Position numbers and translations under genes: made by a program. The notes beneath the pieces are model-generated. The model ran no database searches, was not told where the DNA came from, and was given only the letters and a program-made list of their open reading frames with translations. From Luteithermobacter gelatinilyticus (GTDB lineage Bacteria; Pseudomonadota; Alphaproteobacteria; Sphingomonadales; Emcibacteraceae), in the NCBI RefSeq assembly GCF_005849285.1, contig NZ_CP040517.1:2052501-2116500 (forward strand): a DNA stretch of 64,000 bases. The letters run 5' to 3'. This document shows positions 35,932 through 44,469 of the stretch, piece by piece; within the stretch, counting starts at the first letter, position 1; each line of letters starts with the position of its first letter.

Positions 35932-37005
35932 TTACCGGTCAACCATTCGCATCACACTGGCCCCCATATCAGCACAATCCGGCAGGATCACCTCGCCTTT
36001 GCGGGCCAGTGTATCGCTGTCGTAAATGGCAATGTCACAGGCGGTACCGCCAATATAAACCTCGCTGCCGTCATGGGAGATTTCCACCTGATAATAGCTG
36101 TGGTCCACGTCGATACGTTTTTCCGTCCGTGGCGTTTCCAGATCAATTTTCAGCAACGTGTTATAAACGGCATAGGCTTTTTTCCTGTTGGGGTGCAAAA
36201 CAGAGGTGAACAACACTTCCGCTGCGCCCTGAAAATCATACAGATTGAACTCTTCGGTTTTCAGGTCAAGCGCCAGGATCGCCGCCCGATACCGTTCAAT
36301 ATCATCCACCGCCCGGTCGGTGCGCTCAAAAAACAACGGCGTGGACAAAACCCCATTATTATCCCAGGTTTGCCAGAAGGCCAGCGCATCGGGTTGTGTC
36401 GTATTTTCCCGGGTCCAGTGGCGCAGGGGAAAGGCCACTTCATAGGCGCCGGTCTGGACGTCAATTTTGTAGAAATCCCAGCCCATAGCATACAATGCCC
36501 CGCTTTGCGCAGCCGCCAAAAGATGAATGCGGCGGGGCATGGGAAACTGGCGGATGGGTTTGGCGTCAAGTCCTGCATCCGTGCGCCAGACACTCAGCCG
36601 CGTCTCTGCGCTTTCATAACGATCCGGGTGCAAAATGGTGGGAATGTCATAGGTATAGAGTTCCTTGCCATCGGGGCTGATTTCAACCCCGTAATTCCAG
36701 ACCCGTTCGTTATCCTCTGTCGCCAGGTCGGCCCGGAACACCACCTCGCCGCTGTCCAGGTCGATGCCAACAATGGACCCCATGGAATTGGTTTGTAGAT
36801 AGGCCACCTTACCATCCGGCGAAGGCACAATGGCCTGTGGCGCTGTGCTGTCGGGGATGGTGTAGCTTCGGGCCACTTTGCGGGCTTCCATATCCACCAG
36901 AAACAGCTTGTCCGGACGTGCCCCCACCAGAAGATATTCCTTGGCCAAGGCCAGGTCAGTCATGCCGAAGGCAAGCACCCCCATCAAGAAAAGTATTTTT
37001 TTCAC
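35932..37005 (-). CDS. qhpB: Quinohemoprotein amine dehydrogenase beta subunit
   Basis: About 357 residues: a secretion signal (KKILFLMGVLAFGMTDLALA) and a seven-bladed beta-propeller of YVTN-like repeats, as in QHNDH beta chains. ARPDKLFLVDMEARKVARSYTIPD and PSPDGKVAYLQTNSMGSIVGIDL are early blades. It is periplasmic and forms the active-site wall around the quinone of the gamma chain. I prefer the GTG at 37005: AGGAG sits seven bases upstream of it and lies inside the alternative frame from the ATG at 37020. It is last in the alpha-gamma-beta gene order. Confidence 0.88.
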   Translation of the reverse strand: MKKILFLMGVLAFGMTDLALAKEYLLVGARPDKLFLVDMEARKVARSYTIPDSTAPQAIVPSPDGKVAYLQTNSMGSIVGIDLDSGEVVFRADLATEDNERVWNYGVEISPDGKELYTYDIPTILHPDRYESAETRLSVWRTDAGLDAKPIRQFPMPRRIHLLAAAQSGALYAMGWDFYKIDVQTGAYEVAFPLRHWTRENTTQPDALAFWQTWDNNGVLSTPLFFERTDRAVDDIERYRAAILALDLKTEEFNLYDFQGAAEVLFTSVLHPNRKKAYAVYNTLLKIDLETPRTEKRIDVDHSYYQVEISHDGSEVYIGGTACDIAIYDSDTLARKGEVILPDCADMGASVMRMVDR

Positions 37006-37030
37006 AGAGTCTCTCCTCATTCTTCGGCTT

Positions 37031-37348
37031 TTACTCTTCGGGGAAGACAGCCTGAAGCTGACGCCAGTTCTTGCGGGTATCGGTCAGTTCGGACCAATCC
37101 GGATAGGTATTGACGGTATCCGGCACTGCCGCCGGCCACCAGCAAGGGTCAGAACAGCCGTAAAGATCCGCCTCCATCGGTTGGCACAAGGATGCCACGC
37201 TGCCAAACGGATCCACTTCCCAGCCCGGATCAAGGGAGGTGGTACAGCCGGCCACACTCTGCATGGCCACCACTTCCTCAGAGGTGCCGTCCGCCCGCGC
37301 CTCAAAGTAGCGGGCGGCTTTTTTGTTCAAGGGTTTTAAGCGTGTCAT
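37031..37348 (-). CDS. qhpC: Quinohemoprotein amine dehydrogenase gamma subunit (CTQ-containing precursor)
   Basis: This 105-residue precursor carries every residue needed for cysteine tryptophylquinone and the three extra thioether bridges. With mature numbering starting after a 28-residue leader, Cys7-Glu16, Cys27-Asp33, Cys41-Asp49 and the cofactor pair Cys37/Trp43 all fall at the known spacing; in the precursor the first Cys is 35 and the CTQ Trp is 71. AGGAG lies eight bases before the ATG at 37348. Normally the radical-SAM maturase gene qhpD lies just before it; here only 43 bp separate it from qhpA. Confidence 0.93.
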   Translation of the reverse strand: MTRLKPLNKKAARYFEARADGTSEEVVAMQSVAGCTTSLDPGWEVDPFGSVASLCQPMEADLYGCSDPCWWPAAVPDTVNTYPDWSELTDTRKNWRQLQAVFPEE

Positions 37349-37391
37349 CTGTTGGTCTCCTCGCTCAAAAATCGGGCCAAAGATCGGGAAT

Positions 37392-39002
37392 TCAAAGAAT
37401 GGGGGGCGTGTTCCAGCGCTGCACCGTCGCAATCAGATGCGCCCGGGCACTGAGTTCCCGCTCCCCGTCTTTAACCGTCGCCACAATCGCCAGATCCCCA
37501 GCATTGTTGGTGCCATATTTCCGCTCCGGATTTGGTCCAGCGCCAGCCGGAACGAACAGGCCGTTCTGACGCAGTTCACCGGCATATTTCACATCTTCCA
37601 TTTCCCGCGCGATTTCATTGTAGGGTTCGGCATGCCAGCGGGCTTCCATTACCCCCAGGCGGATGTCATCGGCGGTTTCCGGCTTACCGTCGGGGCCATT
37701 ATGATACCCGATGGCTTCGAACTGAGCATGAACCTTGGGGATCGGTCCCCCGTTATCGCCGACCCGGGAAATCCCGTAGTCTGGGGTCACCTTGATATAA
37801 TCCACCCGATCATACAGCACAATCTGCCCGCGGGCCTCTCCGATGGTCATCTCCGCTTCGCCCGCATTTCCTGTGGCCCGCGCCTTGACCACCAAGCGGG
37901 TTGCACTGCGTTCAAGGATTTCGGTTTCCACCCCCGGAATGACCAAATCGCCACTGAGCCCTACCCCATTAATGGTCAACGTGGCCTCTTCACCGATTTT
38001 AAGCGCCGCGGGGATCGTGGACAAAATTCTGCTGCCGGTCCCTTCCAGGCGCACAGCCGTCACATGGGCGCCGATTTCCTTGTATTGATCCAAAAAGAGT
38101 CGCCCCTTGAGCATCTTCCCATCGGGGGTGGCGGCCAGAACCTGCCGAACCTTATCTCCTCCAAGCGTACCACTGCCGCGCCACTCATAACCAGTGTGCA
38201 CCGTGGATTTAGCAGTGCCTTCAAGGGCTTCACCGCCGGATAGACGCATAGTATAAAGCGCCTCGTACCGGTCATCGCCCAAGGCTTTTATCGTCATCAT
38301 GCCCTCAAGGGCCCCCTTGCCGGGCCAGTGACCCACCAGGCGCCATTCGCCGGCATAATCCGGCCAGGGTGTATTTTTCCATTCCGTCCAGGCTGCCGTT
38401 TGCAAGGGATACATCTGCCCGAGCTGATCGGCAATGGGGCCCAGCGCGTCATCGCGCCAGTCACGATGACGGGCCAGCATCTGATATTCGATAGACGCCC
38501 ATTGTCCCAGATGCATATGCACCAGTTTGCGCCATTCCTCCGCATCCCGCCGTTGCAACGCCACGCGGGCATAGGTATGGCAACGGGCACACATGTCCAT
38601 TATGTTCTGATCGTCATTCTGTTCGATCACGTTATGTTGGCGTTCCAGTATGGCCCGGTGCGCCGTTGTTTCCGAAGGAGCCAGGCCTTGCGTATCCGAT
38701 AAGAACTTCACCATTGCCCGACGGTCTTCGGGCTCGAAATAGGCGCCGTGGAAAATCATCATACGGGCAATATTCATGTCCCAGCCTTCCGGTGTCTTGC
38801 GAACCTCGCTGATCCGCGAGAGCGTGCCGTCCGCCCTTTCCACATGACAGCCGGAGCAGTTATTGACCAGCAATTCGTGTCCGGCCTCCAGTTCCGCCTG
38901 AGTCAGATTGGAGATGGGCCGCGACGTTTCCTGTTTTTCACCACAACCCATAAGAGCCAAAGTACCAATAACCGAAAGAAGCAAACCTGCGGATCGCACC
39001 AT
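37392..39002 (-). CDS. qhpA: Quinohemoprotein amine dehydrogenase alpha subunit (diheme)
   Basis: This 536-residue subunit has two c-type heme sites, Cys49-x2-Cys52-His53 (CSGCH) and Cys138-x2-Cys141-His142 (CARCH), then the beta-rich domains of QHNDH alpha. It passes electrons from the CTQ of the gamma subunit to periplasmic cytochrome c or azurin-type acceptors. The N-terminus ends in LMGC (Cys20), a possible lipobox, which would tether the enzyme to the outer membrane; classical QHNDH is soluble. The AraC and TonB receptor genes upstream are on the same strand, 92 bp away from qhpA at the nearest. Confidence 0.9.
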   Translation of the reverse strand: MVRSAGLLLSVIGTLALMGCGEKQETSRPISNLTQAELEAGHELLVNNCSGCHVERADGTLSRISEVRKTPEGWDMNIARMMIFHGAYFEPEDRRAMVKFLSDTQGLAPSETTAHRAILERQHNVIEQNDDQNIMDMCARCHTYARVALQRRDAEEWRKLVHMHLGQWASIEYQMLARHRDWRDDALGPIADQLGQMYPLQTAAWTEWKNTPWPDYAGEWRLVGHWPGKGALEGMMTIKALGDDRYEALYTMRLSGGEALEGTAKSTVHTGYEWRGSGTLGGDKVRQVLAATPDGKMLKGRLFLDQYKEIGAHVTAVRLEGTGSRILSTIPAALKIGEEATLTINGVGLSGDLVIPGVETEILERSATRLVVKARATGNAGEAEMTIGEARGQIVLYDRVDYIKVTPDYGISRVGDNGGPIPKVHAQFEAIGYHNGPDGKPETADDIRLGVMEARWHAEPYNEIAREMEDVKYAGELRQNGLFVPAGAGPNPERKYGTNNAGDLAIVATVKDGERELSARAHLIATVQRWNTPPIL

Positions 39003-39094
39003 AATGAAGCCCTATCCTGTTAGCCGTTACGTATGGTTATGCAGGCCGCCCATTGCGGGCGACCTGCTGTTTATGTATGTCGCCTGCCCTGTCC

Positions 39095-41368
39095 TCAGTT
39101 AAAGCGAATGCTGAACTGAGCACCGAACCACTGCGGATGACCGATCATCTGCTGATAGAAACCATCCTCAAAGAACGGGAATTTATATGTGGTGTATTCC
39201 TTGTCGAACAGATTGTTCACAAAGGCAGCCACCTGCCACATATCATCAGCGGATGTATAGCTGATCCGGGCATTGACCAAGGCATAACCGTCCTGGCTCA
39301 ACAGCGGGTCATTATCAATAGAATACCACTGATCGCCAGTGTAGGTGAAATCAACCTGGTAGTTCATCGTACCGCCAGTGCCAATGGTGTGGAAATAACG
39401 GAATACGCCATTGGCATTGAAGTTGGGGGCAAAGGCCAGTTCGTTACCGATAAAGGCTTCATTGCCGGCCGGAGCTTCCTTGATCTCGGAATCAATCAGA
39501 CCGGCTCCCAGAACCACCTCAAACCCTTCAAATGGCTGGGCAATCAGTTCTGCCTCGACCCCGTATACATCCACCTGATCCAGGTTCAGCAATACGGAGG
39601 TCGCGCCACCGCCGCCTTCAAAAACCACGTTCAACAGGGCCTGCATGTCTTCATAGTCATAGAAAAAGGCCGTAGCGTTGAAGCGCACCGCCCCATCGGC
39701 GAATGTGGACTTGAAACCCAGTTCGTAACTGGTCAGGGTTTCCTTGTTATAGGGACGCAGGCCTTCCAGATCGAACAGGAAGGTACCGTTATACCCCCCG
39801 CTCTTGAAGCCACGGGCCGCATTGGCGAAAATCATCAGATCTTCACTGGGCCGGTAGGTCAAACCGACCTTGCCGGAAACAGCACTATAGTCGGTTTTGT
39901 CATCACCGGTTGTGGCATCGGTGCTTGGTCCCGGACCACCGTCGATCACGCTATTGAAGAAGAATTCCTTGCTTTCATCCGTATAACGCAGCCCCAAGGT
40001 CCCGGCGAGCTTTTCGCTGAAGTCATAATCCAGCTGCCCGAAGATGGCATAGCTGTCCGTATCAATGCTGTAGACCCCTTTATAGTCCAGCAGCACCGGT
40101 ACGACATCCGCAGGCGGCGCAGCACCTACATCCACCAGGAACTGATCCAGGGCATTATTCACCAGAAGATCGGCCTGACCGTCTTTGCTGTCGGTGTAAT
40201 AATAACCGCCGATGACCCATTTAAACTGATCGGTGCTGCCGGAGACACGTACCTCCTGGCTGAACTGTTCAGACTCAACGCCAAATGTGGGCTCAAGATA
40301 ATTGCTTGGCCCCATATCAGTATCTTCCTGGTGCAACTTGTCCACATTTTCATAAGCGGTGACCGATACCACCTCAACCTCTTCCCCGGCATATTCAAGC
40401 TTGCCGGAAAAACCGTAGGTATCCACTCTCAGGAAACTCTGGCGGTCATAGGATCCGGTATAAATGTCGCCGTCCGCATCCCGATACCCGGTGACATCCT
40501 GACACTGATCCGCCAGAATCGCGTCCATGGCGCACATTTCGAAATTCTCATCCAGAAGCCCGACATGGTCATAATCCGCAGCATTCTGGTCCACCTTGCC
40601 GAAATGACCGTTCAGCAACAGGCTCAGCTGCTCCGTCGGCAGGAACTCAAGCTGCAAGCGACCGGCGTAATAATCAGTATTGTTGGCGTCGTGATCGCTG
40701 TTCAGACGGTTGGTGACAAACCCGTTATCCACATGACGCACGCCTGAAATACGGGCTCTGACTTTTTCATGCAGCGCACCACTGGCGGCGGCTTCCATCC
40801 TGATCTGACCGTGTTCTGCAATGGTCAGATCCGCATACCCCTGCAATTCCTCGGTCGGTTTGGCGGTGATGAAGTGCACCAGCCCGCCAGTGGCGTTACG
40901 GCCATAGAGCGTGCCCTGCGGGCCACGCAGCACCTCGATCCGCTCCATATCAAAAAGCTGGATTGTCTGCCCGGCCAGGGTCCCGATATAGACCTCGTCC
41001 ACATACATGGCAATCGGCGCTTCGTTTCCGTCCCCGAAATCATTCAGCCCCACCCCACGCAGGGTAAAGCCCGGATTATTGCCTTCCCCAACCGGCGTTC
41101 CGAAAGTGAAGTTGGGAACCTGGGATGCCAGGCTGGTACTGTCTTCAAAGCCCAGGTCTTTCAGGGCCTCGCCGGAAAAGGCTGTGACCGAAACCGGTAC
41201 GTCCTGAAGATTTTCCGCACGTTTCTGAGCCGTCACAACGATTTCATCGAGAATCGTCTGGGCCATGACAGTTTCTGCCGCAAAAGCGGAAAACACAAAT
41301 AGCCCGCCCATCAGGCAGGTTGTCTCTCTCAGCGTTTTTCGAAAATTCTTTTGATTTTTGCTCCGCAT
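39095..41368 (-). CDS. TonB-dependent outer-membrane receptor 2
   Basis: This 757-residue receptor has a signal peptide ending near TVMAQ, a TonB-box-like LDEIVVTAQKRAENLQDVPVS, a plug with IEVLRGPQGTLYGRNATGG near 145 and a beta-barrel ending FGAQFSIRFN. The AQKRAENLQDVPVSV class is the large alphaproteobacterial family for diverse organics. AGGAGAGG precedes the ATG at 41368. It lies directly upstream of the amine dehydrogenase genes, so it probably brings in the amine or its conjugate, or a metal/heme needed by the enzyme. Confidence 0.88.
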   Translation of the reverse strand: MRSKNQKNFRKTLRETTCLMGGLFVFSAFAAETVMAQTILDEIVVTAQKRAENLQDVPVSVTAFSGEALKDLGFEDSTSLASQVPNFTFGTPVGEGNNPGFTLRGVGLNDFGDGNEAPIAMYVDEVYIGTLAGQTIQLFDMERIEVLRGPQGTLYGRNATGGLVHFITAKPTEELQGYADLTIAEHGQIRMEAAASGALHEKVRARISGVRHVDNGFVTNRLNSDHDANNTDYYAGRLQLEFLPTEQLSLLLNGHFGKVDQNAADYDHVGLLDENFEMCAMDAILADQCQDVTGYRDADGDIYTGSYDRQSFLRVDTYGFSGKLEYAGEEVEVVSVTAYENVDKLHQEDTDMGPSNYLEPTFGVESEQFSQEVRVSGSTDQFKWVIGGYYYTDSKDGQADLLVNNALDQFLVDVGAAPPADVVPVLLDYKGVYSIDTDSYAIFGQLDYDFSEKLAGTLGLRYTDESKEFFFNSVIDGGPGPSTDATTGDDKTDYSAVSGKVGLTYRPSEDLMIFANAARGFKSGGYNGTFLFDLEGLRPYNKETLTSYELGFKSTFADGAVRFNATAFFYDYEDMQALLNVVFEGGGGATSVLLNLDQVDVYGVEAELIAQPFEGFEVVLGAGLIDSEIKEAPAGNEAFIGNELAFAPNFNANGVFRYFHTIGTGGTMNYQVDFTYTGDQWYSIDNDPLLSQDGYALVNARISYTSADDMWQVAAFVNNLFDKEYTTYKFPFFEDGFYQQMIGHPQWFGAQFSIRFN

Positions 41369-41520
41369 ATTCCTCTCCTGAATTTTAGTCTGGATTTATG
41401 GTTATTTATTATGTGTGTAGGATAAATAATAAATGAACTGTTCCGGTGACTCTTGTCTGAGCGCGCCTCAAATATTGTTATATAGTGACGACAATTACGC
41501 TACCACGGCACCATCACCAC

Positions 41521-42552
41521 CTAGTTTAGATCTTTCCGCTCACGCATGGACAAGCGGTACTCCCGCGGTGAAAGACCAAATTCTTTTTTAAAGGCCCGGC
41601 TGAAATGCGCCGCATCATTAAACCCCCAGTGAAATGCCACCCGGATGATGCTGTAATGATCAAACCGGCTGTCCAGAAGATAACGCCGTGCCTCTTCCAA
41701 ACGCCGGCGGCGCACCCATTCCCCGAATGACGTGCCGTTGGTCTGAAACAGCCTGTGCAGATGGCGGGTGGAAATGCCGCAAAGCCCGGCAATCATCGCT
41801 GGCGAGAGTTCCGGGTCGGTCAGATATTGTTCAATATGTTTTTGAATCTGGCGTAATTGAATGCCTTTAAAGGGGATCTTCTGGGCCTCGGCCACATCCG
41901 CGTCTTCATTTCTCAGGGTCGAGCTTAACAGATTAAGAAGCACCTCCCGCACGGACCCGAAATAACTGTCAGTGATCGTTTCCGCTTCGTCATAAATGGA
42001 ATGTAAAAAACGGCTGGTCACTGCGCCGATCCCGCGACGCCCGGGAATGGTCTGGGCCTCGGGAATGTGACATTCCGGCAGGCAGGCTTCCAGCGTTTCC
42101 CGGGGGATATGAAGTGACAATTGTCGCATGAACCCGTCATAACGAAATTCCGACGGCATGCCGGAATCGATCAGCACCATGTCACCGGGTTCCATAAACG
42201 CCTCATTTCCGTTCTGACGCATGAGGGCCCGGCCTTCCATCTGCATGATCAGGAAACAAAATTTGTCGTTGCTTTCAGCAATTTGTTTTTGCGACCGACG
42301 CACAATCTCCGCATTAAGCGCAATATGGGCCACATCAAAGCCGCCGGCATTGCGTACCTCAATGCCGCCGCGAAAATTTGACCAGTCTTTCATGATGGTT
42401 TGGAAATTTCCACAAACCTCCACAATGGACCGGTTCCAGAGCTCCGCCTTTTCCTCGGCAGGGAGATCACCTATCTGATACAGCCTGCTCATTGTCCGAT
42501 GAAAGTCTCCCTCGTACTTAAAGCCCCCTGATTTTTGCCCCTCCTTCAACAT
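41521..42552 (-). CDS. AraC-family regulator, FeaR/QhpR-like
   Basis: This 343-residue protein has an N-terminal AraC_binding_2-type cupin (MQMEGRALMRQNGNEAFMEPGDMVLIDSG, about 125-153) and a C-terminal AraC DNA-binding domain with two helix-turn-helix motifs (LSPAMIAGLCGISTRHLHRLFQ and IIRVAFHWGFNDAAHFSRAFKKEFG). The N-terminal type is shared with FeaR, the activator of aromatic-amine oxidase genes, and an AraC regulator (QhpR) controls qhp genes elsewhere, so it is the likely amine-responsive activator of the downstream receptor-qhp operon. The ATG at 42552 is used; one at 42492 is possible. Confidence 0.86.
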   Translation of the reverse strand: MLKEGQKSGGFKYEGDFHRTMSRLYQIGDLPAEEKAELWNRSIVEVCGNFQTIMKDWSNFRGGIEVRNAGGFDVAHIALNAEIVRRSQKQIAESNDKFCFLIMQMEGRALMRQNGNEAFMEPGDMVLIDSGMPSEFRYDGFMRQLSLHIPRETLEACLPECHIPEAQTIPGRRGIGAVTSRFLHSIYDEAETITDSYFGSVREVLLNLLSSTLRNEDADVAEAQKIPFKGIQLRQIQKHIEQYLTDPELSPAMIAGLCGISTRHLHRLFQTNGTSFGEWVRRRRLEEARRYLLDSRFDHYSIIRVAFHWGFNDAAHFSRAFKKEFGLSPREYRLSMRERKDLN

Positions 42553-42641
42553 GAGAGGTGATCTGTAACAAGGCAGAAAAACGGTATCAGATTACATCTT
42601 TAGCGTCAATGAAGTGTCACGGTCCCCATACCTCTGCAACC

Positions 42642-43022
42642 TTAAACAATTTCCCCGGAAACTGACCTGAAAAGCGTAAGGGAAAGGACAATTACCCCGA
42701 AAATATTAATAACGATGGCCGCCGCCCAAGCGGTACGCGACGCATAGTCTTGGTCATTATACCCCACGGCGTGGCGATATATCCCGAACCGCAGGATCAA
42801 TAGCAGAAATACGATAATCAGCACCCCCCAGGCCATCTCGCCCAGACCCTCCTGAGCGGTATAGACCACATAAAGAACGGTCATCATGACAATGGCCTGA
42901 ACCGGTTCGGTAGGCGCCAGCGTGCGCCCTCTGAGGTCATTCAGAATCAGACTGAGGACATTATAGCCAATGGCCAGGATGAAATAGAGATTGACAGACT
43001 GTTCCAGTAACGCAGTGGTCAT
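42642..43022 (-). CDS. Small four-helix membrane protein of unknown function
   Basis: This 126-residue hydrophobic protein has about four membrane segments (FILAIGYNVLSLIL, QAIVMMTVLYVVYTA, WGVLIIVFLLLILRFG, AAAIVINIFGVIVLSLTLF). I do not recognise the family. It follows the MFS gene after 64 bp on the same strand and is the last gene of the hydantoinase operon, so it may be a transport accessory. Composition and spacing support a real gene. Confidence 0.7.
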   Translation of the reverse strand: MTTALLEQSVNLYFILAIGYNVLSLILNDLRGRTLAPTEPVQAIVMMTVLYVVYTAQEGLGEMAWGVLIIVFLLLILRFGIYRHAVGYNDQDYASRTAWAAAIVINIFGVIVLSLTLFRSVSGEIV

Positions 43023-43086
43023 TCGTCAGACTCCCCAGATTTTTATTCGGTCAGATTTTATTCAGAAATTTATCCGGCGATATGGT

Positions 43087-44469
43087 TCAGCCTTGCCAGG
43101 CCTTCGCCCGCTCAAGGCTGTTCCCGAAATGCCGGCTTCCCCATTTGAGAAGAAAGGTCGCCGTAATCGCGGCTCCCCCGGCGACAAGGGCCATGGAATA
43201 TCGGAGGTCCAGAGGGTCAGCAAAATAATAATCCGTGATAAGGGCAATCAGCGTCGGCCCCAGGCCAATACCAATAAGATTAACGGTAAAAAGATAAACG
43301 GCCCCCACCTGCCCGCGCAGTTCATTGGGGGAAATTTGCTGCAATGCTGAAACCGCCACCCCCCAGGGGGCACTGGAACACAAGATCATCGGCGCCATCA
43401 GAACCAGTGCCCCGGCGGCCGTAGGCATAAGGGGATAAGCAGCCGCCGGAAGGACAGCCCCGGCGGAAAACAGCAGGGCAGATTTGAACGGCCCGCCGCA
43501 ACGCCCGTTCCGATCGAACCAATCGGCAAGCCAACCGCCAAGATAAACGCCACTCCCGCCAAATATCAGCAATAAGGCCCCATAGGCGACCCCTGCCTCT
43601 GCCATGTTCCAGCCGTAGGTGCGAAACAGGAACGTTGGCGTCCACAATGCCATGCCATTAACCAGCAACGCCATGCCGCCAAACCCCAGGGAATGGGCCA
43701 GGAAAGTCCGCCAGTTGGTTTTCAGGAAGGCCACAAATTCGCCCAATGTGGCTCCTTGGTGGACGCCGGTTTCCCGGTGCAACCGGCCGCGGCGCAACGG
43801 TTCGCGAATGGTCAAAAACAACAACAGCAGGAACAATCCCGGCGCTGCCACATAAAAAAAGGCAACCTGCCAGGAAAAAATATGCCCCAGGACAGGCAGC
43901 TCAAGATCCGGCATGTTGCTCACTGCCCCAACAACTGTGCCGCCGACAATATAGGCAATGCCAAATCCCAAATAGGTCCCCATCACATAGGTGCTGGTGG
44001 CGCGCGAAATTAAGTGCGGCGGAAAATAATCGGCAATCAGGGAATAGGCCGAAGGATTAAGCGCCGCTTCGCCAAATCCGACCCCAACCCGGGCCAGAAA
44101 CAGGCTCCAGAAAGACTTTGCCAGGCCACAGGCCGCAGTCATGAGGCTCCAGATCATCACCCCCGCCGCGATGATACGCACCCGGTGATGACGATCCGCA
44201 AAACGGCCGATGGGAAATCCCATTAAGGTATAGAACAAGGCAAAAGCAATGCCGTGCAGAAGGCTGACTTCCGTATCTGACAGGCCGATGTCCCGTTTGA
44301 TGGGCTCCACCAAAAGGGTCAGGATAGTCCGGTCCACATAGGACAGGATATAAGCCAGCATCAGGATCACAACCACATACCACGCATAGGCCGGGCGGGG
44401 ATAAGGTTCAATATCGTCCGTTGCCCCGACAGCCCCGGCCATATCCGCTGTACCCGCTTTCGATTTCAT
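43087..44469 (-). CDS. MFS transporter
   Basis: This 460-residue protein has about 12 membrane segments and the MFS loop signature GFPIGRFADRHHRVRI between helices 2 and 3 (about 80-95). The N-terminus YAWYVVVILMLAYILSYVDRTILTLLVEPIKRDIGLSDTEVSLL is typical of the anion:cation symporter/hexuronate-like group common in alphaproteobacteria. The ATG overlaps the stop of the third hyuB by four bases, so it belongs to the hydantoinase operon and may import or export an acid product. Confidence 0.86.
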   Translation of the reverse strand: MKSKAGTADMAGAVGATDDIEPYPRPAYAWYVVVILMLAYILSYVDRTILTLLVEPIKRDIGLSDTEVSLLHGIAFALFYTLMGFPIGRFADRHHRVRIIAAGVMIWSLMTAACGLAKSFWSLFLARVGVGFGEAALNPSAYSLIADYFPPHLISRATSTYVMGTYLGFGIAYIVGGTVVGAVSNMPDLELPVLGHIFSWQVAFFYVAAPGLFLLLLFLTIREPLRRGRLHRETGVHQGATLGEFVAFLKTNWRTFLAHSLGFGGMALLVNGMALWTPTFLFRTYGWNMAEAGVAYGALLLIFGGSGVYLGGWLADWFDRNGRCGGPFKSALLFSAGAVLPAAAYPLMPTAAGALVLMAPMILCSSAPWGVAVSALQQISPNELRGQVGAVYLFTVNLIGIGLGPTLIALITDYYFADPLDLRYSMALVAGGAAITATFLLKWGSRHFGNSLERAKAWQG

